In this document: positions 8,123 through 15,843 of the stretch, in pieces | How positions within the stretch are numbered: position 1 is the stretch's first letter | Layout: every line of letters starts with the position of its first letter | Source: Mesorhizobium sp. ORS 3359 | Lineage (GTDB): Bacteria > Pseudomonadota > Alphaproteobacteria > Rhizobiales > Rhizobiaceae | Reading direction: 5' to 3' | DNA length: 64,000 nt | Assembly: GCA_000824845.1 (NCBI GenBank) | Contig: CCNC01000112.1 | Location: 1 to 64,000 of the forward strand | Made by a program: the position numbers and the translations under genes | The notes under the pieces: generated by a model | Told to the model about the DNA's origin: nothing | Seen by the model: the letters and a program-made list of their open reading frames with translations, nothing else | The model's database searches: none

Positions 8123-8632
8123 CTACCCCTCGATAGCGAGCTCGAAGGGTATCCCTTCGAAAGCATCGGCGCCGCGCCCGATCGCTTCGATCGCCGCGAT
8201 CATGCGGCCATCGCGCTGAAGCAGCATATCGGCGACGGCGATTAGCCGTGGATTGGGCGTCGCTGTCGGCGACAGGAAGCGCAGCGTCTTCGCGAGTTCC
8301 ATCTCGTCACGCTTCGGCGCCAGAGCCGCCGCGATGATATAGGCCGAGGCGGTCGAGCGGCTGACGCCGGCATAGCAGTGCACGACCAGCGGCTTTGCAC
8401 GGTCCCAACGGTAGGTAAAATCGAGCAAGGCGCGGACATGCTCCTCGCCGGGCATCGTCATGCCTTCCTGCGCCACGGCGATGTCGTGCATGACGAGATG
8501 CAGATGGTTTTCCGCCAGGATCGAGGCCGGGCGCGTCACCTCCGTGCCCGCGGCAAGCAGGGACAGCAAGCGCTGCGCGCCGGTCCTTGCCACGGTCTCG
8601 TCGACCTTCGACAGCGAACAGACATGGATCAT
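8123..8632 (-). CDS. Protein-tyrosine/dual-specificity phosphatase-like protein
   Basis: A 169-residue cysteine phosphatase. The P-loop HCYAGVSRS lies at residues 85-93 (HCxxGxxRS) and an upstream Asp in the HDIAV stretch could be the general acid. No signal peptide. Its ATG overlaps the stop of cobC by four bases (ATGA), so it is translationally coupled to a cobalamin gene. That pairing suggests a small-molecule phosphatase in nucleotide-loop assembly, for example alpha-ribazole-5'-phosphate dephosphorylation, rather than a signalling phosphatase. The fold call is firm and the cobalamin role is inference. Confidence 0.8.
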   Translation of the reverse strand: MIHVCSLSKVDETVARTGAQRLLSLLAAGTEVTRPASILAENHLHLVMHDIAVAQEGMTMPGEEHVRALLDFTYRWDRAKPLVVHCYAGVSRSTASAYIIAAALAPKRDEMELAKTLRFLSPTATPNPRLIAVADMLLQRDGRMIAAIEAIGRGADAFEGIPFELAIEG

Positions 8633-9684
8633 TGCTCGGACTCCTTCGGCGCATCCTTACGCCGTGCGGCCCAGGCGGCAAGCGCGCTTCCAAGGCGTTG
8701 CCATTCTGGTTCGCTGCCCGGCAAGCCGATGCGCAGGACCTGAGGCCGCTCGGCGAAATGCCGGACCAGCACGCCCTGCTCGCCGAGTGCCGAGAACAGG
8801 CCCGGTGCACCCGCGAAAGACAGATAGCGGAAAAGCGAGGTACCGCCGGCGACCGGAACGTCGAATCCGCCAAGCAGGATGTCGAGGCGACCGGCATCCA
8901 GTGCCAGGCGTTGCCGCATATCGGCCTGCCATGCCGCATCGGACAAGGCGCGGATGCCATATTCGAGCGCCGGACCGGCCACGGCCCAAGGACCCAGTTG
9001 CGCATCCAACCGCTCGGTCGTCAGCGCATCAGTCACCGCGAAGCCAAGCCGAACACCCGCCAGGCCAAAAAACTTGCCGAACGAGCGCAGCACGACAATG
9101 CCGCCCTCGCCGACATCCCCCGCCAGGCTTTGCTCGATCGGGCCGACATCCATGAATGCCTCGTCGACAACGAGCAGCCCGCCCTTGGCGTGAAGCCGCG
9201 CCGCGAGCTCGAGCAGGCGCGACTTGGCGATCACCCGCCCGTCCGGATTGTTGGGATTGACCAACACCGCCAGGTCCGCCTCGGCCAGCGCGTCGAAATC
9301 GCCGACTTCCGCCACCGCATGGCCGGCAATGGCCGCGGCGCGGGCGTGTTCGGCATAGGTCGGGCCGAGCACCAGCGCCTTGCCGGGCCGCAGCAGCGAA
9401 GCCACGCGCGGCAGCAGAATCTGCGTGCCGGGCGCCGCAGCCACATGCGCCGCAGAAGGTGCGCCATAGGCTCTAGCCGCAATTTCGGCCAATTCGCGCA
9501 GTTGTCCTGCCTCCGGCAATCGGGTCAGGGCGGTGGCGGGCAATTCGAAAAGCGGATAGGAGTGCGGGTTGATACCTGTCGAGAGGTCCACGAAAGGTTG
9601 TGGCGCATGAGGAAAAAGCGCGCTTGCCCGGCCAAGGCTGCCGCCATGATCAACCGCCGCGATCGCGCCGCTTAGAAGCTTCAT
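8629..9684 (-). CDS. cobC: L-threonine-O-3-phosphate decarboxylase
   Basis: A 351-residue PLP-dependent class I aminotransferase-fold enzyme, named cobC in the P. denitrificans scheme (cobD in Salmonella). It makes (R)-1-amino-2-propanol phosphate, the linker of the cobalamin nucleotide loop. Evidence: FVDLSTGINPHSYP near the N-terminus, NPNNPDGR at 144-151, VVDEAFMDV at about 172-180, and the PLP lysine in LRSFGKFFGLAGVRLGF (Lys204). The start at 9684 shares the CATG at 9682-9685 with the divergent cobD start, so no intergenic promoter exists. Downstream it is coupled to the phosphatase gene. Confidence 0.92.
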   Translation of the reverse strand: MKLLSGAIAAVDHGGSLGRASALFPHAPQPFVDLSTGINPHSYPLFELPATALTRLPEAGQLRELAEIAARAYGAPSAAHVAAAPGTQILLPRVASLLRPGKALVLGPTYAEHARAAAIAGHAVAEVGDFDALAEADLAVLVNPNNPDGRVIAKSRLLELAARLHAKGGLLVVDEAFMDVGPIEQSLAGDVGEGGIVVLRSFGKFFGLAGVRLGFAVTDALTTERLDAQLGPWAVAGPALEYGIRALSDAAWQADMRQRLALDAGRLDILLGGFDVPVAGGTSLFRYLSFAGAPGLFSALGEQGVLVRHFAERPQVLRIGLPGSEPEWQRLGSALAAWAARRKDAPKESEQ

Positions 9685-10672
9685 GTCTGTCCTGATCGCT
9701 TTCCTGTCACTCGCCGTCGAACGGGTCCTCGGCTATCCGGACTGGCTGTTCAACGCCATCGGCCATCCGGTCACCTGGATCGGCAGGCTGATATCCTTTC
9801 TCGATCGCCGGCTCAACCGCGCCACAGATTCCGACGAAATCCGTCGCCGCCAGGGTGTGCGGGCGTTGCTCATTATCTTGCTGGTGCCTGGCCTTATCGG
9901 CCTTGCGCTGCATGTCCTGCTCTGGCTGATCTTCCCGACGGGTCTGGTCATTGCAGCCGTCCTCGGTTCCGCGCTGCTGTCGCAGAAAAGCCTCGCCGAG
10001 CATGTCGAGGAGGTCGCGGATGCGCTGGAGACCGGCGGCCTGACTCTTGGCCGCATCGCCGTTTCGCGCATTGTCGGCCGCGATCCTGAAAAGTTGGACA
10101 AGGCAGGCGTCGTCCGCGCGGCGATCGAAAGCCTGGCCGAGAATTTCTCCGACGGCATCGTCGCGCCCGCCTTCTGGACCGGCGTCGGTGGTCTCGCTGG
10201 CGGCGCTGCTTACAAGGCCGCCAACACCGCTGATTCGATGATCGGCCACCGCACGCCGAAACACGAAGCCTTCGGCCGTGCGGCCGCCCGCTTCGACGAT
10301 CTGATCAACCTGCCTGCATCGCGGCTGACCGGCCTGCTCATCGTGCTGGCGGCCTTCCTTGTCCCGGGCGCGGATCCCCGTAGCGCCTGGCAGGTCATGC
10401 GGCGCGATGCCAGGAAACACCGCTCGCCCAATGCCGGCTGGCCGGAGGCGGCTATGGCCGGCGCGCTCGGACTGTCCCTCGCCGGACCCCGCAGCTATGG
10501 CGGCGAGGTCGTCGAGGACGCCTTCATGGGCGAAGGCGGCCGCCGCGAGGCCGAAAGCACCGACATCCGCCAGGCGTTGAAGCTCTATCGCATGGCGGAC
10601 TGGCTGCTGCTCGGACTGTTCGCGGTGCTGTCGACGGCGGTGATCTACCTGACCATTTTGCTCACTCAGTGA
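9683..10672 (+). CDS. cobD: Adenosylcobinamide-phosphate synthase
   Basis: A 329-residue integral membrane protein of the CobD/CbiB family, which attaches aminopropanol (phosphate) to adenosylcobyric acid. Family motifs: ERVLGYPDWLFNAIGHPVTWIG at the N-terminus, LAENFSDGIVAPAFW and KAANTADSMIGHR in the middle, and AMAGALGLSLAGPRSYGG near the C-terminus. Several hydrophobic helices, including LLIILLVPGLIGLALHVLLW and the final VLSTAVIYLTILL. It starts head to head with cobC, and its 3' end overlaps the convergent small gene by 7 bp. The pairing with CobC (linker synthesis and attachment) is functionally coherent. Confidence 0.94.
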   Translation: MSVLIAFLSLAVERVLGYPDWLFNAIGHPVTWIGRLISFLDRRLNRATDSDEIRRRQGVRALLIILLVPGLIGLALHVLLWLIFPTGLVIAAVLGSALLSQKSLAEHVEEVADALETGGLTLGRIAVSRIVGRDPEKLDKAGVVRAAIESLAENFSDGIVAPAFWTGVGGLAGGAAYKAANTADSMIGHRTPKHEAFGRAAARFDDLINLPASRLTGLLIVLAAFLVPGADPRSAWQVMRRDARKHRSPNAGWPEAAMAGALGLSLAGPRSYGGEVVEDAFMGEGGRREAESTDIRQALKLYRMADWLLLGLFAVLSTAVIYLTILLTQ

Positions 10673-11001
10673 CTTGGCAGCCCGGTTTGCCAGGAGATAC
10701 GGACTTCGTTTGCATTTGGGTCTGTAGCAGCACCAAATCTCTTGATCGCATAACCACCGACGGCCGCTGCCGAGGATTTCAAGACAGGCTCGATGGCGAC
10801 GAAGAGTTCCTCGGCATCTGGCCCGTACATATAGAGGGTACATTCACCCCCACCGAATTCGTCACCGTCGAACTCGCCGACATCCGCATTCGAAATGGCT
10901 TGCTGCAACTGATCCTCCAGAACTTGGATAGATTGTCGCTCTTGCGGCGTTCCAAACTGACCGCCGCTCAGGAGAAGATAAACGATTACTGCTTGTTCCA
11001 A
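10666..11001 (-). CDS. Conserved-looking small protein of unknown function in cobalamin cluster
   Basis: About 111 residues from a TTG at 11001, chosen because GGGAG lies six bases upstream; no better ATG exists, and the longer frame adds only an unlikely CHRRECP stretch. It is small and soluble. Visible features: an N-terminal MEQAVIVYLLLSGGQFG-like strand (first codon TTG), the helix TPQERQSIQVLEDQLQQAI, an acidic glycine-rich turn (EFDGDEFGGGE), then LYMYGPDAEELFVAIEPVLKS, which resembles a helix-strand module of small alpha/beta proteins. It lies 22 bp after cobO on the same strand, so it is probably cotranscribed with cobPO. I do not recognise a named family. Confidence 0.65.
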   Translation of the reverse strand: MEQAVIVYLLLSGGQFGTPQERQSIQVLEDQLQQAISNADVGEFDGDEFGGGECTLYMYGPDAEELFVAIEPVLKSSAAAVGGYAIKRFGAATDPNANEVRISWQTGLPSH

Positions 11002-11023
11002 CGGACACTCCCGACGGTGGCAG

Positions 11024-11647
11024 CTAAAACTCAATCCCCTGCTGCGCTTTGACGCCAGCCGAGAAATGGTGCTTCGTCAGCCCCATTTCGGTGACGAGAT
11101 CGGCCGCTTCGACGAGCAGCGGCTTGGCGTTGCGGCCGGTGACGATGACATGCAGATCGTCCCGGCGCGCCTTCAGCGCCGCGACCACCTTTTCCAGGTC
11201 GAGATAATCGTAGCGCAGCGCGATGTTGAGCTCGTCGAGCACCACCAGGCTGATAGACGGGTCGGCCATCAGCTCCAGCGCCTTGGCCCAGGCAGCTTCG
11301 GCGGCGGCGATATCGCGCTTCAGATCCTGCGTCTCCCAGGTGAACCCCTCGCCCATCGCATGCCAGACGACGCGGTCGCCGAAGGCTGCGAAGGCGTCCT
11401 TCTCGCCGGTGTGCCATTTGCCTTTGATGAACTGGACGACGCCGACGCGCTTGCCGTAGCCGAGCATCCTCAACGCCAGGCCGAAGGCGGCCGTGGTCTT
11501 GCCCTTGCCCGGCCCGGTGTTGACGATCAGCAGTCCTTTCTCGATCGTCTTGCCGGCAACCTCGGCGTCCTGCACCGCCTTGCGCTTCGCCATCTTGGCA
11601 CGATGGCGCTCAGCGTCCCCCTCGTTAATCATCTTGTCTTCGATCAT
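11024..11647 (-). CDS. cobO: Cob(I)yrinic acid a,c-diamide adenosyltransferase
   Basis: A 207-residue ATP:corrinoid adenosyltransferase of the BtuR/CobO family. The unusual P-loop NTGPGKGKTTAAFG (around residues 43-56) and VVQFIKGKWHTGEKDAF are diagnostic. DELNIALRYDYLD, with its Asp-Glu pair, and VIVTGRNAKPLLVEAADLVTEM follow. The enzyme adds the upper adenosyl ligand to the corrin in the cytoplasm. The gene follows cobP by one base. A charged N-terminal extension of about 35 residues is normal for alphaproteobacterial CobO. Confidence 0.95.
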   Translation of the reverse strand: MIEDKMINEGDAERHRAKMAKRKAVQDAEVAGKTIEKGLLIVNTGPGKGKTTAAFGLALRMLGYGKRVGVVQFIKGKWHTGEKDAFAAFGDRVVWHAMGEGFTWETQDLKRDIAAAEAAWAKALELMADPSISLVVLDELNIALRYDYLDLEKVVAALKARRDDLHVIVTGRNAKPLLVEAADLVTEMGLTKHHFSAGVKAQQGIEF

Positions 11648-11648
11648 G

Positions 11649-12194
11649 TCATTTCACCTTGAGCGGCAGCCCCGCCACCATCATCAGCACATTGTCGGCA
11701 GCGGCCGCGACCTGCTGGTTGAGGCGCCCGGCGGCGTCGCGGAACCGGCGCGCCAGAGCATTGTCGGGCACGATGCCGAGCCCGACCTCGTTGGAAACCA
11801 CGAACCACGGTCCGCGCGGCCGCGACAGCACATCCGCCAACTGCCGGCATTCGGCCTCGATATCATGTTCGGCCAGCATCTTGTTGGTGAGCCACAGCGT
11901 CAGGCAATCGACCACCACTGGCTGATGATCCGGCAAGGCCTCGATCGCGCCGACCAAGTCGAGCGGCGCATCGACGGTGACCCAGCCCTCGCCTCGCCGC
12001 GACCGATGCAGCGCGATGCGCTCACGCATCTCGTCGTCATAAGCCTGCGCCGTGGCGATATAGGCCCAGGGCGATGCATAAGCGGTCGTCAGACCTTCGG
12101 CATGCGAGCTCTTGCCCGAGCGCGCCCCGCCCAGGACCAAGGTTAGCTTGCGATCGGAAGCTTTGTTGCCGCTCGCGGCTGTCGCGCCGGTCAT
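11649..12194 (-). CDS. cobP: Adenosylcobinamide kinase / adenosylcobinamide-phosphate guanylyltransferase
   Basis: A 181-residue bifunctional enzyme (cobU in Salmonella) that phosphorylates adenosylcobinamide and activates it with GTP for nucleotide-loop attachment. The P-loop LGGARSGKSSHAE is at residues 21-33. Other family motifs are YIATAQAYDDEMRERIALHRSRR, which holds the guanylylated histidine, VDCLTLWLTN and FVVSNEVGLGIVPDN. It is the first gene of the minus-strand cobP-cobO-small gene unit. The 130 bp upstream hold no recognisable cobalamin riboswitch, so this unit may be under different control from the cobW operon. Confidence 0.94.
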   Translation of the reverse strand: MTGATAASGNKASDRKLTLVLGGARSGKSSHAEGLTTAYASPWAYIATAQAYDDEMRERIALHRSRRGEGWVTVDAPLDLVGAIEALPDHQPVVVDCLTLWLTNKMLAEHDIEAECRQLADVLSRPRGPWFVVSNEVGLGIVPDNALARRFRDAAGRLNQQVAAAADNVLMMVAGLPLKVK

Positions 12195-12326
12195 TCCCTG
12201 TCTTCGTCCTTAGATGAAATCTCGCGGCAGCCAACGCTGACGGGGCGCGACTTTAGGCAGAAGCACAACCACCGGCAAACCAAATTCCGCCGTGTCCCGG
12301 CGCGATTGCGGCACAGGCCATGGGTG

Positions 12327-13013
12327 CTAGGAAGCGGCGATCCGCGCCGCGACCAGCTGCTGCAGCCGCCACAAATGAGCGTCGTGGATGCCGCGCAGCT
12401 CGAGATTCTTCACCGTGTTGTAGAGATAATCGGCGCCCGAGCCCCAATGGCCGCAGGATGTCGCAAGCCTTTCAACGACCTCCTCCTCGGTGAGCGGGCC
12501 GGCATAGGTAGTGCCCTGCCGGTTGATAACGAAGGCCAGCGCCCGCAACGGACCGGCATCGCTCATCATATTGATCAGGCGCGGATGATAGCTGGTCGGC
12601 TTCAGCGTCACCTCGCGCCGCAGCAGCCTGTCGAGTTGCTCGCGCCGGTCGCCATCGCCGAGCCGAAAGGCGACGCCCTTGCATTGACCGCCGCGGTCCA
12701 GCGCCATCATCAGACCCGGGCTTTCCTTGGTCCCGCGCCAGCGCGTCATCTTCATGCAGAAGGACCTGTGCCAGCCGCGCAGCAGGGCCACCCGCTCCTC
12801 GACATGCTCGATCTCGGGCTTCCAGATCAGGGAGCCGTAACCAAACAGCCACAGTGGTTCGTCGGTGGGAAGCTGGGCCTCCAGCATGCGCACCATTGCG
12901 TCATAGTCCGCGTCATCCAGATGCGCGGCGTCAGGATCGGGCCCGCTGTCCTCGACAACGCGAAAGCAGCGGGCGACCAGTTCCTCGGTAAGCGACATGG
13001 TTCGTGGCAGCAT
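12327..13013 (-). CDS. Gamma-glutamylcyclotransferase, ChaC family
   Basis: A 228-residue ChaC-like enzyme. ChaC enzymes degrade glutathione to 5-oxoproline and Cys-Gly in the cytosol. Substrate-binding loop FGYGSLIWKPEIEH at about 57-70, then RGWHRSFCM, GLMMALDRGGQCKGVAFRL, and YLYNTVKNLELRGI near the C-terminus. The ATG at 13013 has a weak AAGG upstream; an internal ATG at 12998 is possible. A perfect 12-bp palindrome GACCTTAAGGTC (13020-13031) lies directly upstream and overlaps the likely ribosome-binding region. No operon partner is seen. Confidence 0.88.
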   Translation of the reverse strand: MLPRTMSLTEELVARCFRVVEDSGPDPDAAHLDDADYDAMVRMLEAQLPTDEPLWLFGYGSLIWKPEIEHVEERVALLRGWHRSFCMKMTRWRGTKESPGLMMALDRGGQCKGVAFRLGDGDRREQLDRLLRREVTLKPTSYHPRLINMMSDAGPLRALAFVINRQGTTYAGPLTEEEVVERLATSCGHWGSGADYLYNTVKNLELRGIHDAHLWRLQQLVAARIAAS

Positions 13014-13019
13014 GCGCGT

Positions 13020-13031
13020 GACCTTAAGGTC
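13020..13031. promoter_or_regulatory. 12-bp perfect palindrome upstream of chaC-like gene
   Basis: GACCTTAAGGTC lies seven bases before the ATG at 13013 (minus strand) and includes the only purine-rich stretch that could serve as its ribosome-binding site. It could be an operator or a small hairpin limiting translation. Chance occurrence is possible. Confidence 0.3.
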
Positions 13032-13102
13032 CCGGCGCCGGCGCTACAATCCGCGAGGGCCGGCAATTGACAACAGCTTTGCCCGGGTGTCGGCTGTCGC
13101 TA

Positions 13103-13188
13103 GAGCAATTCCAGGAAAAGTGCGCAGCGGTTTTCCGTCCGGAAATGCGCAAGGACAAAGAGCTAGAGCAGCTGCCAGGCTGCTCTAG
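13103..13188. repeat. Intergenic hairpin repeat (AAGTG..GCGGTTTT family)
   Basis: A palindromic dispersed repeat. It has an inner hairpin with arms GGAAAA and TTTTCC around the core AAGTGCGCAGCGG, flanked by AATTCC/GGAAAT. It ends with a second 10-bp perfect hairpin, CTAGAGCAGC and GCTGCTCTAG (13163-13172 and 13179-13188). The second hairpin stops two bases before the CAGGAGAA ribosome-binding site of the Rieske gene, so it could influence that gene's translation. Related elements lie at 15584-15631, 24248-24300 and, degenerate, 34722-34765. Confidence 0.7.
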
Positions 13189-13200
13189 CAGGAGAAGCCG

Positions 13201-14391
13201 ATGCAGCCCAATCCCAGCGAACGCGATCCTTATAACGGCCTGACCAGCCTCCAGTCGACCTTGCCGTCGGCGGCCTATTGGGATGCCGACGCCTACCGGC
13301 GCGATCTGGAGGCCATCTGGTACCGAAACTGGCTGATGGTCTGCCGAGAGGCCGATCTCGCCGAGCCGCTTGCCTTCCGCACGCTCCGCATCGGCTCGCA
13401 GGAAATCGTCGTTCTGCGCGACGAGACCGGTGCCTTGCGCGCCTTCCACAACACCTGCCGGCATCGCGGCTCGCAGCTTTGCCAGGACAGCGCCGGGCGG
13501 CTGAAGGCCAGGCTGCTCACCTGCCCCTACCATGCATGGTCCTATTCGCTGCGCGGCGACCTCGTGCGCGTGCCGTCGAAATCGCTGCCCGAGGGCTTCG
13601 ACAAGGCCGACTATCCGCTCTACCGCGTGGCGCTCTCGCTCTGGCGCGGCTTCGTCTTCATCAACCTCGCCAAGGAGCCCGAAGGCTCGGCGGAAAGCTC
13701 GTTCGATCGCGCCTCCGGCGATCTTTCCAATTGGCCGCTGGAAACGCTCGTCACCGGCCACCGGCTCACCAAGGTGATGAACTGCAATTGGAAGATTTTC
13801 TGGGAAAACTTCAACGAATGCCTGCATTGCCCGGGCGTGCACAAGGATCTGTCGCGGCTGGTGCCGATCTACGGCCGCGGGCTGATGGCAAGGCATGACG
13901 ACCCCGAATGGGCGCGCCACGCCGACAATGACGATCCGGAGTTTTCCGGCCGCCTGCGCGCCGGCGCCGAAACCTGGTCGCGCGACGGCCACGTTCACGG
14001 CCCGGTCTTCCCGAGCCTGACCCCGGCCGAGCGCGCCGCCGGCCAGACCTACGCCACGTCGCTGCCATCAATGTTCATCGTCGGCCATGTCGATTACATG
14101 CGCACGGTGCGGCTCGCTCCGCTCGGCCCCGAGCAGACCGAGCTCACCGCCGAATGGCTGTTCGCGCAGGATGCGTTGGGAAAGACCGATATCGAGAACA
14201 TCGTCGCCTTCGGCACGCAGGTGCTCGAGGAGGATGCCGCGATTTGCGAGGTCAACCAGAAGGGCCTGCGTTCGATGCGCCACGAGGCCGGCGTGCTGAT
14301 GCCGGAAGAATACGAATTGCACCGCTTCCACGATTGGGTGCGCGGCCGTCACGCAGCCTTCAAAACGCCTTCGGCAGATAGCGCCAGGTGA
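13201..14391 (+). CDS. Rieske non-heme iron oxygenase, alpha subunit
   Basis: A 396-residue ring-hydroxylating-type oxygenase subunit. The Rieske [2Fe-2S] ligands are Cys86-X-His88 (TCRHRGS) and Cys108-X2-His111 (CPYHAW). The mononuclear iron site is in WENFNECLHCPGVHKDL, His209 and His214 with a distal acidic ligand. This ENFNECxHCPGVH form resembles GbcA-type demethylating oxygenases (glycine betaine, stachydrine, carnitine) more than aromatic dioxygenases. A reductase partner is not encoded nearby, so it must use one from elsewhere. GGAGAA is at 13191. The 3' end overlaps the convergent MFS gene by 32 bp. Confidence 0.88.
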   Translation: MQPNPSERDPYNGLTSLQSTLPSAAYWDADAYRRDLEAIWYRNWLMVCREADLAEPLAFRTLRIGSQEIVVLRDETGALRAFHNTCRHRGSQLCQDSAGRLKARLLTCPYHAWSYSLRGDLVRVPSKSLPEGFDKADYPLYRVALSLWRGFVFINLAKEPEGSAESSFDRASGDLSNWPLETLVTGHRLTKVMNCNWKIFWENFNECLHCPGVHKDLSRLVPIYGRGLMARHDDPEWARHADNDDPEFSGRLRAGAETWSRDGHVHGPVFPSLTPAERAAGQTYATSLPSMFIVGHVDYMRTVRLAPLGPEQTELTAEWLFAQDALGKTDIENIVAFGTQVLEEDAAICEVNQKGLRSMRHEAGVLMPEEYELHRFHDWVRGRHAAFKTPSADSAR

Positions 14392-15559
14392 CAAACCCGC
14401 AGAAGGTGGCCAGGATACCGAGCGTCACGAACACCGAGCCCAATCCGAAGAAGGTGAGCACCACCGAATAGACGAGCGGCGGCGTCAGTTCGGAGAAATC
14501 GAGATAGGTGCGGTAGACCGCCGCCATCTGCGCCCTTTCATACGTGCGCACCGAGCGCATGAAGGCGGTCGAGCCGAGCGCGTCGAGCGCGATGGTGAAC
14601 AAGGCGCCGAAGAGCAGCAGCGCGGCCGTGAGCAGCGGCGCGGCCTCGCCGATACCGCCTGCCGCGAACAGCATGGCCGCCATGGCGAAATAGGCGAAGG
14701 TCATGACCCGGCGCGCACCGAAGCGCGCGCCGGCCCTGCCCCAGAAGATCGCCACGAACAGAAGCGCATTGCCGGCTGAAACCAGCAGGCCGCCGGCAAG
14801 CTTGCCCTCGCCGGCGATCACCATGAACAGCGGGCCGTAGACGAAGAACGTCGTCCAGAAGCAGGAGCGGCCGAAGGCGATCAGCCAGGCGAGTCTCAGC
14901 CTCGGCTGCTTAACGAAGCGGCCGATATTGGCGAGCGGATTGGCGGGACGCGACTTGCCGGGCCGGATCGACTGGTTGTCGCTCAACCGGTAGAACCAGA
15001 ACAGGCAAAGCAGCGCGAAGGCAAAAACCACGACCGCGCCATGCGCGGCATAGATGCCGAAATGCGTGTAAAGGAAGATGCCGAGCGTCGGCCCGCCGGT
15101 CCAGGCAAACATCGACCAGGCCATGCGCAGCGATTCCGCCTGCATGAAGTCGGTCTTGCGGATGTGGTCCATGATGTAGAGATTGAGCGTGATCGACAGC
15201 GCGCTCGCCCCCATGACTCGGCAGAGCATGCCGGCGATCTGTCCGGGCAGCGTGTGGGTAATGAAGAAGGCGGAGCCGATCGCCAGCAGCACGCAGCCGG
15301 CCGTGTAGACCCAGCGCCGCGCGAAGCGGCGGATGAGCATCGGCATGAACAGCGTCACCGAAAGGCCCATCAGCGACACGATGGTGTAGAGGATCGAGAC
15401 GATCCGCTCATTGTGCAGGATCTCGTAGGCCTGGATCGGGATCACGCTGGAGATCGTGGCGCGGGCGAAGGATTCCACCGCATAGAGCGAGGCGAAGGTG
15501 CGCGCATCCGCCGGCCGCAGGGCCGGAAGCCAGATCGGATGGCGCACATGGGTGGACAT
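14360..15559 (-). CDS. MFS transporter
   Basis: About 399 residues from the ATG at 15559, preferred over the longer frame because GGAGGG lies just upstream and the preceding 70 residues look non-coding. Twelve hydrophobic segments are visible, with a charged cytoplasmic loop in the middle (YRLSDNQSIRPGKSRP). The A-loop signature is diverged, as in many drug/sugar exporters. The substrate cannot be predicted. It faces the Rieske gene and overlaps its last 32 bp, so the two transcripts are mutually antisense at the 3' ends. Confidence 0.88.
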   Translation of the reverse strand: MSTHVRHPIWLPALRPADARTFASLYAVESFARATISSVIPIQAYEILHNERIVSILYTIVSLMGLSVTLFMPMLIRRFARRWVYTAGCVLLAIGSAFFITHTLPGQIAGMLCRVMGASALSITLNLYIMDHIRKTDFMQAESLRMAWSMFAWTGGPTLGIFLYTHFGIYAAHGAVVVFAFALLCLFWFYRLSDNQSIRPGKSRPANPLANIGRFVKQPRLRLAWLIAFGRSCFWTTFFVYGPLFMVIAGEGKLAGGLLVSAGNALLFVAIFWGRAGARFGARRVMTFAYFAMAAMLFAAGGIGEAAPLLTAALLLFGALFTIALDALGSTAFMRSVRTYERAQMAAVYRTYLDFSELTPPLVYSVVLTFFGLGSVFVTLGILATFCGFVTWRYLPKAF

Positions 15560-15583
15560 CGGCCCTCCGGGACGTGAATCACA

Positions 15584-15631
15584 ATGCATGTCGCCCAGAA
15601 GTGTGCTGCGTTTTTGGGCAACGACATGCAT
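15584..15631. repeat. Intergenic hairpin repeat (AAGTG..GCG family)
   Basis: Arms ATGCATGTCG (15584-15593) and CGACATGCAT (15622-15631) with an inner CCCA/TGGG stem around AAGTGTGCTGCGTTTT. The core matches the element at 13103-13188 but the arms differ and still pair. It lies just upstream of the MFS start, between the divergent MFS and DUF1624 genes. The rest of 15632-15843 holds no other structure I can identify. Confidence 0.7.
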
Positions 15632-15843
15632 CCAAATTTTGCCAAATCTGGCCGGACCAGCCGTCGGCCAGTAGCAGGAAACCGACCCCCGAGGGCCGAA
15701 AAGCGAAGCCTGCCAAAGGCTTTCCGCCGCTGGCCTAAAGCGGAATTTCATGGCTGCCATGAAACGCATTGATGGCCGCCTGCTTCTGTCGTCGGCTTGA
15801 ACCGTGATAGTCGTTTGGCACGACTGAATCGGATTGCCTGACG

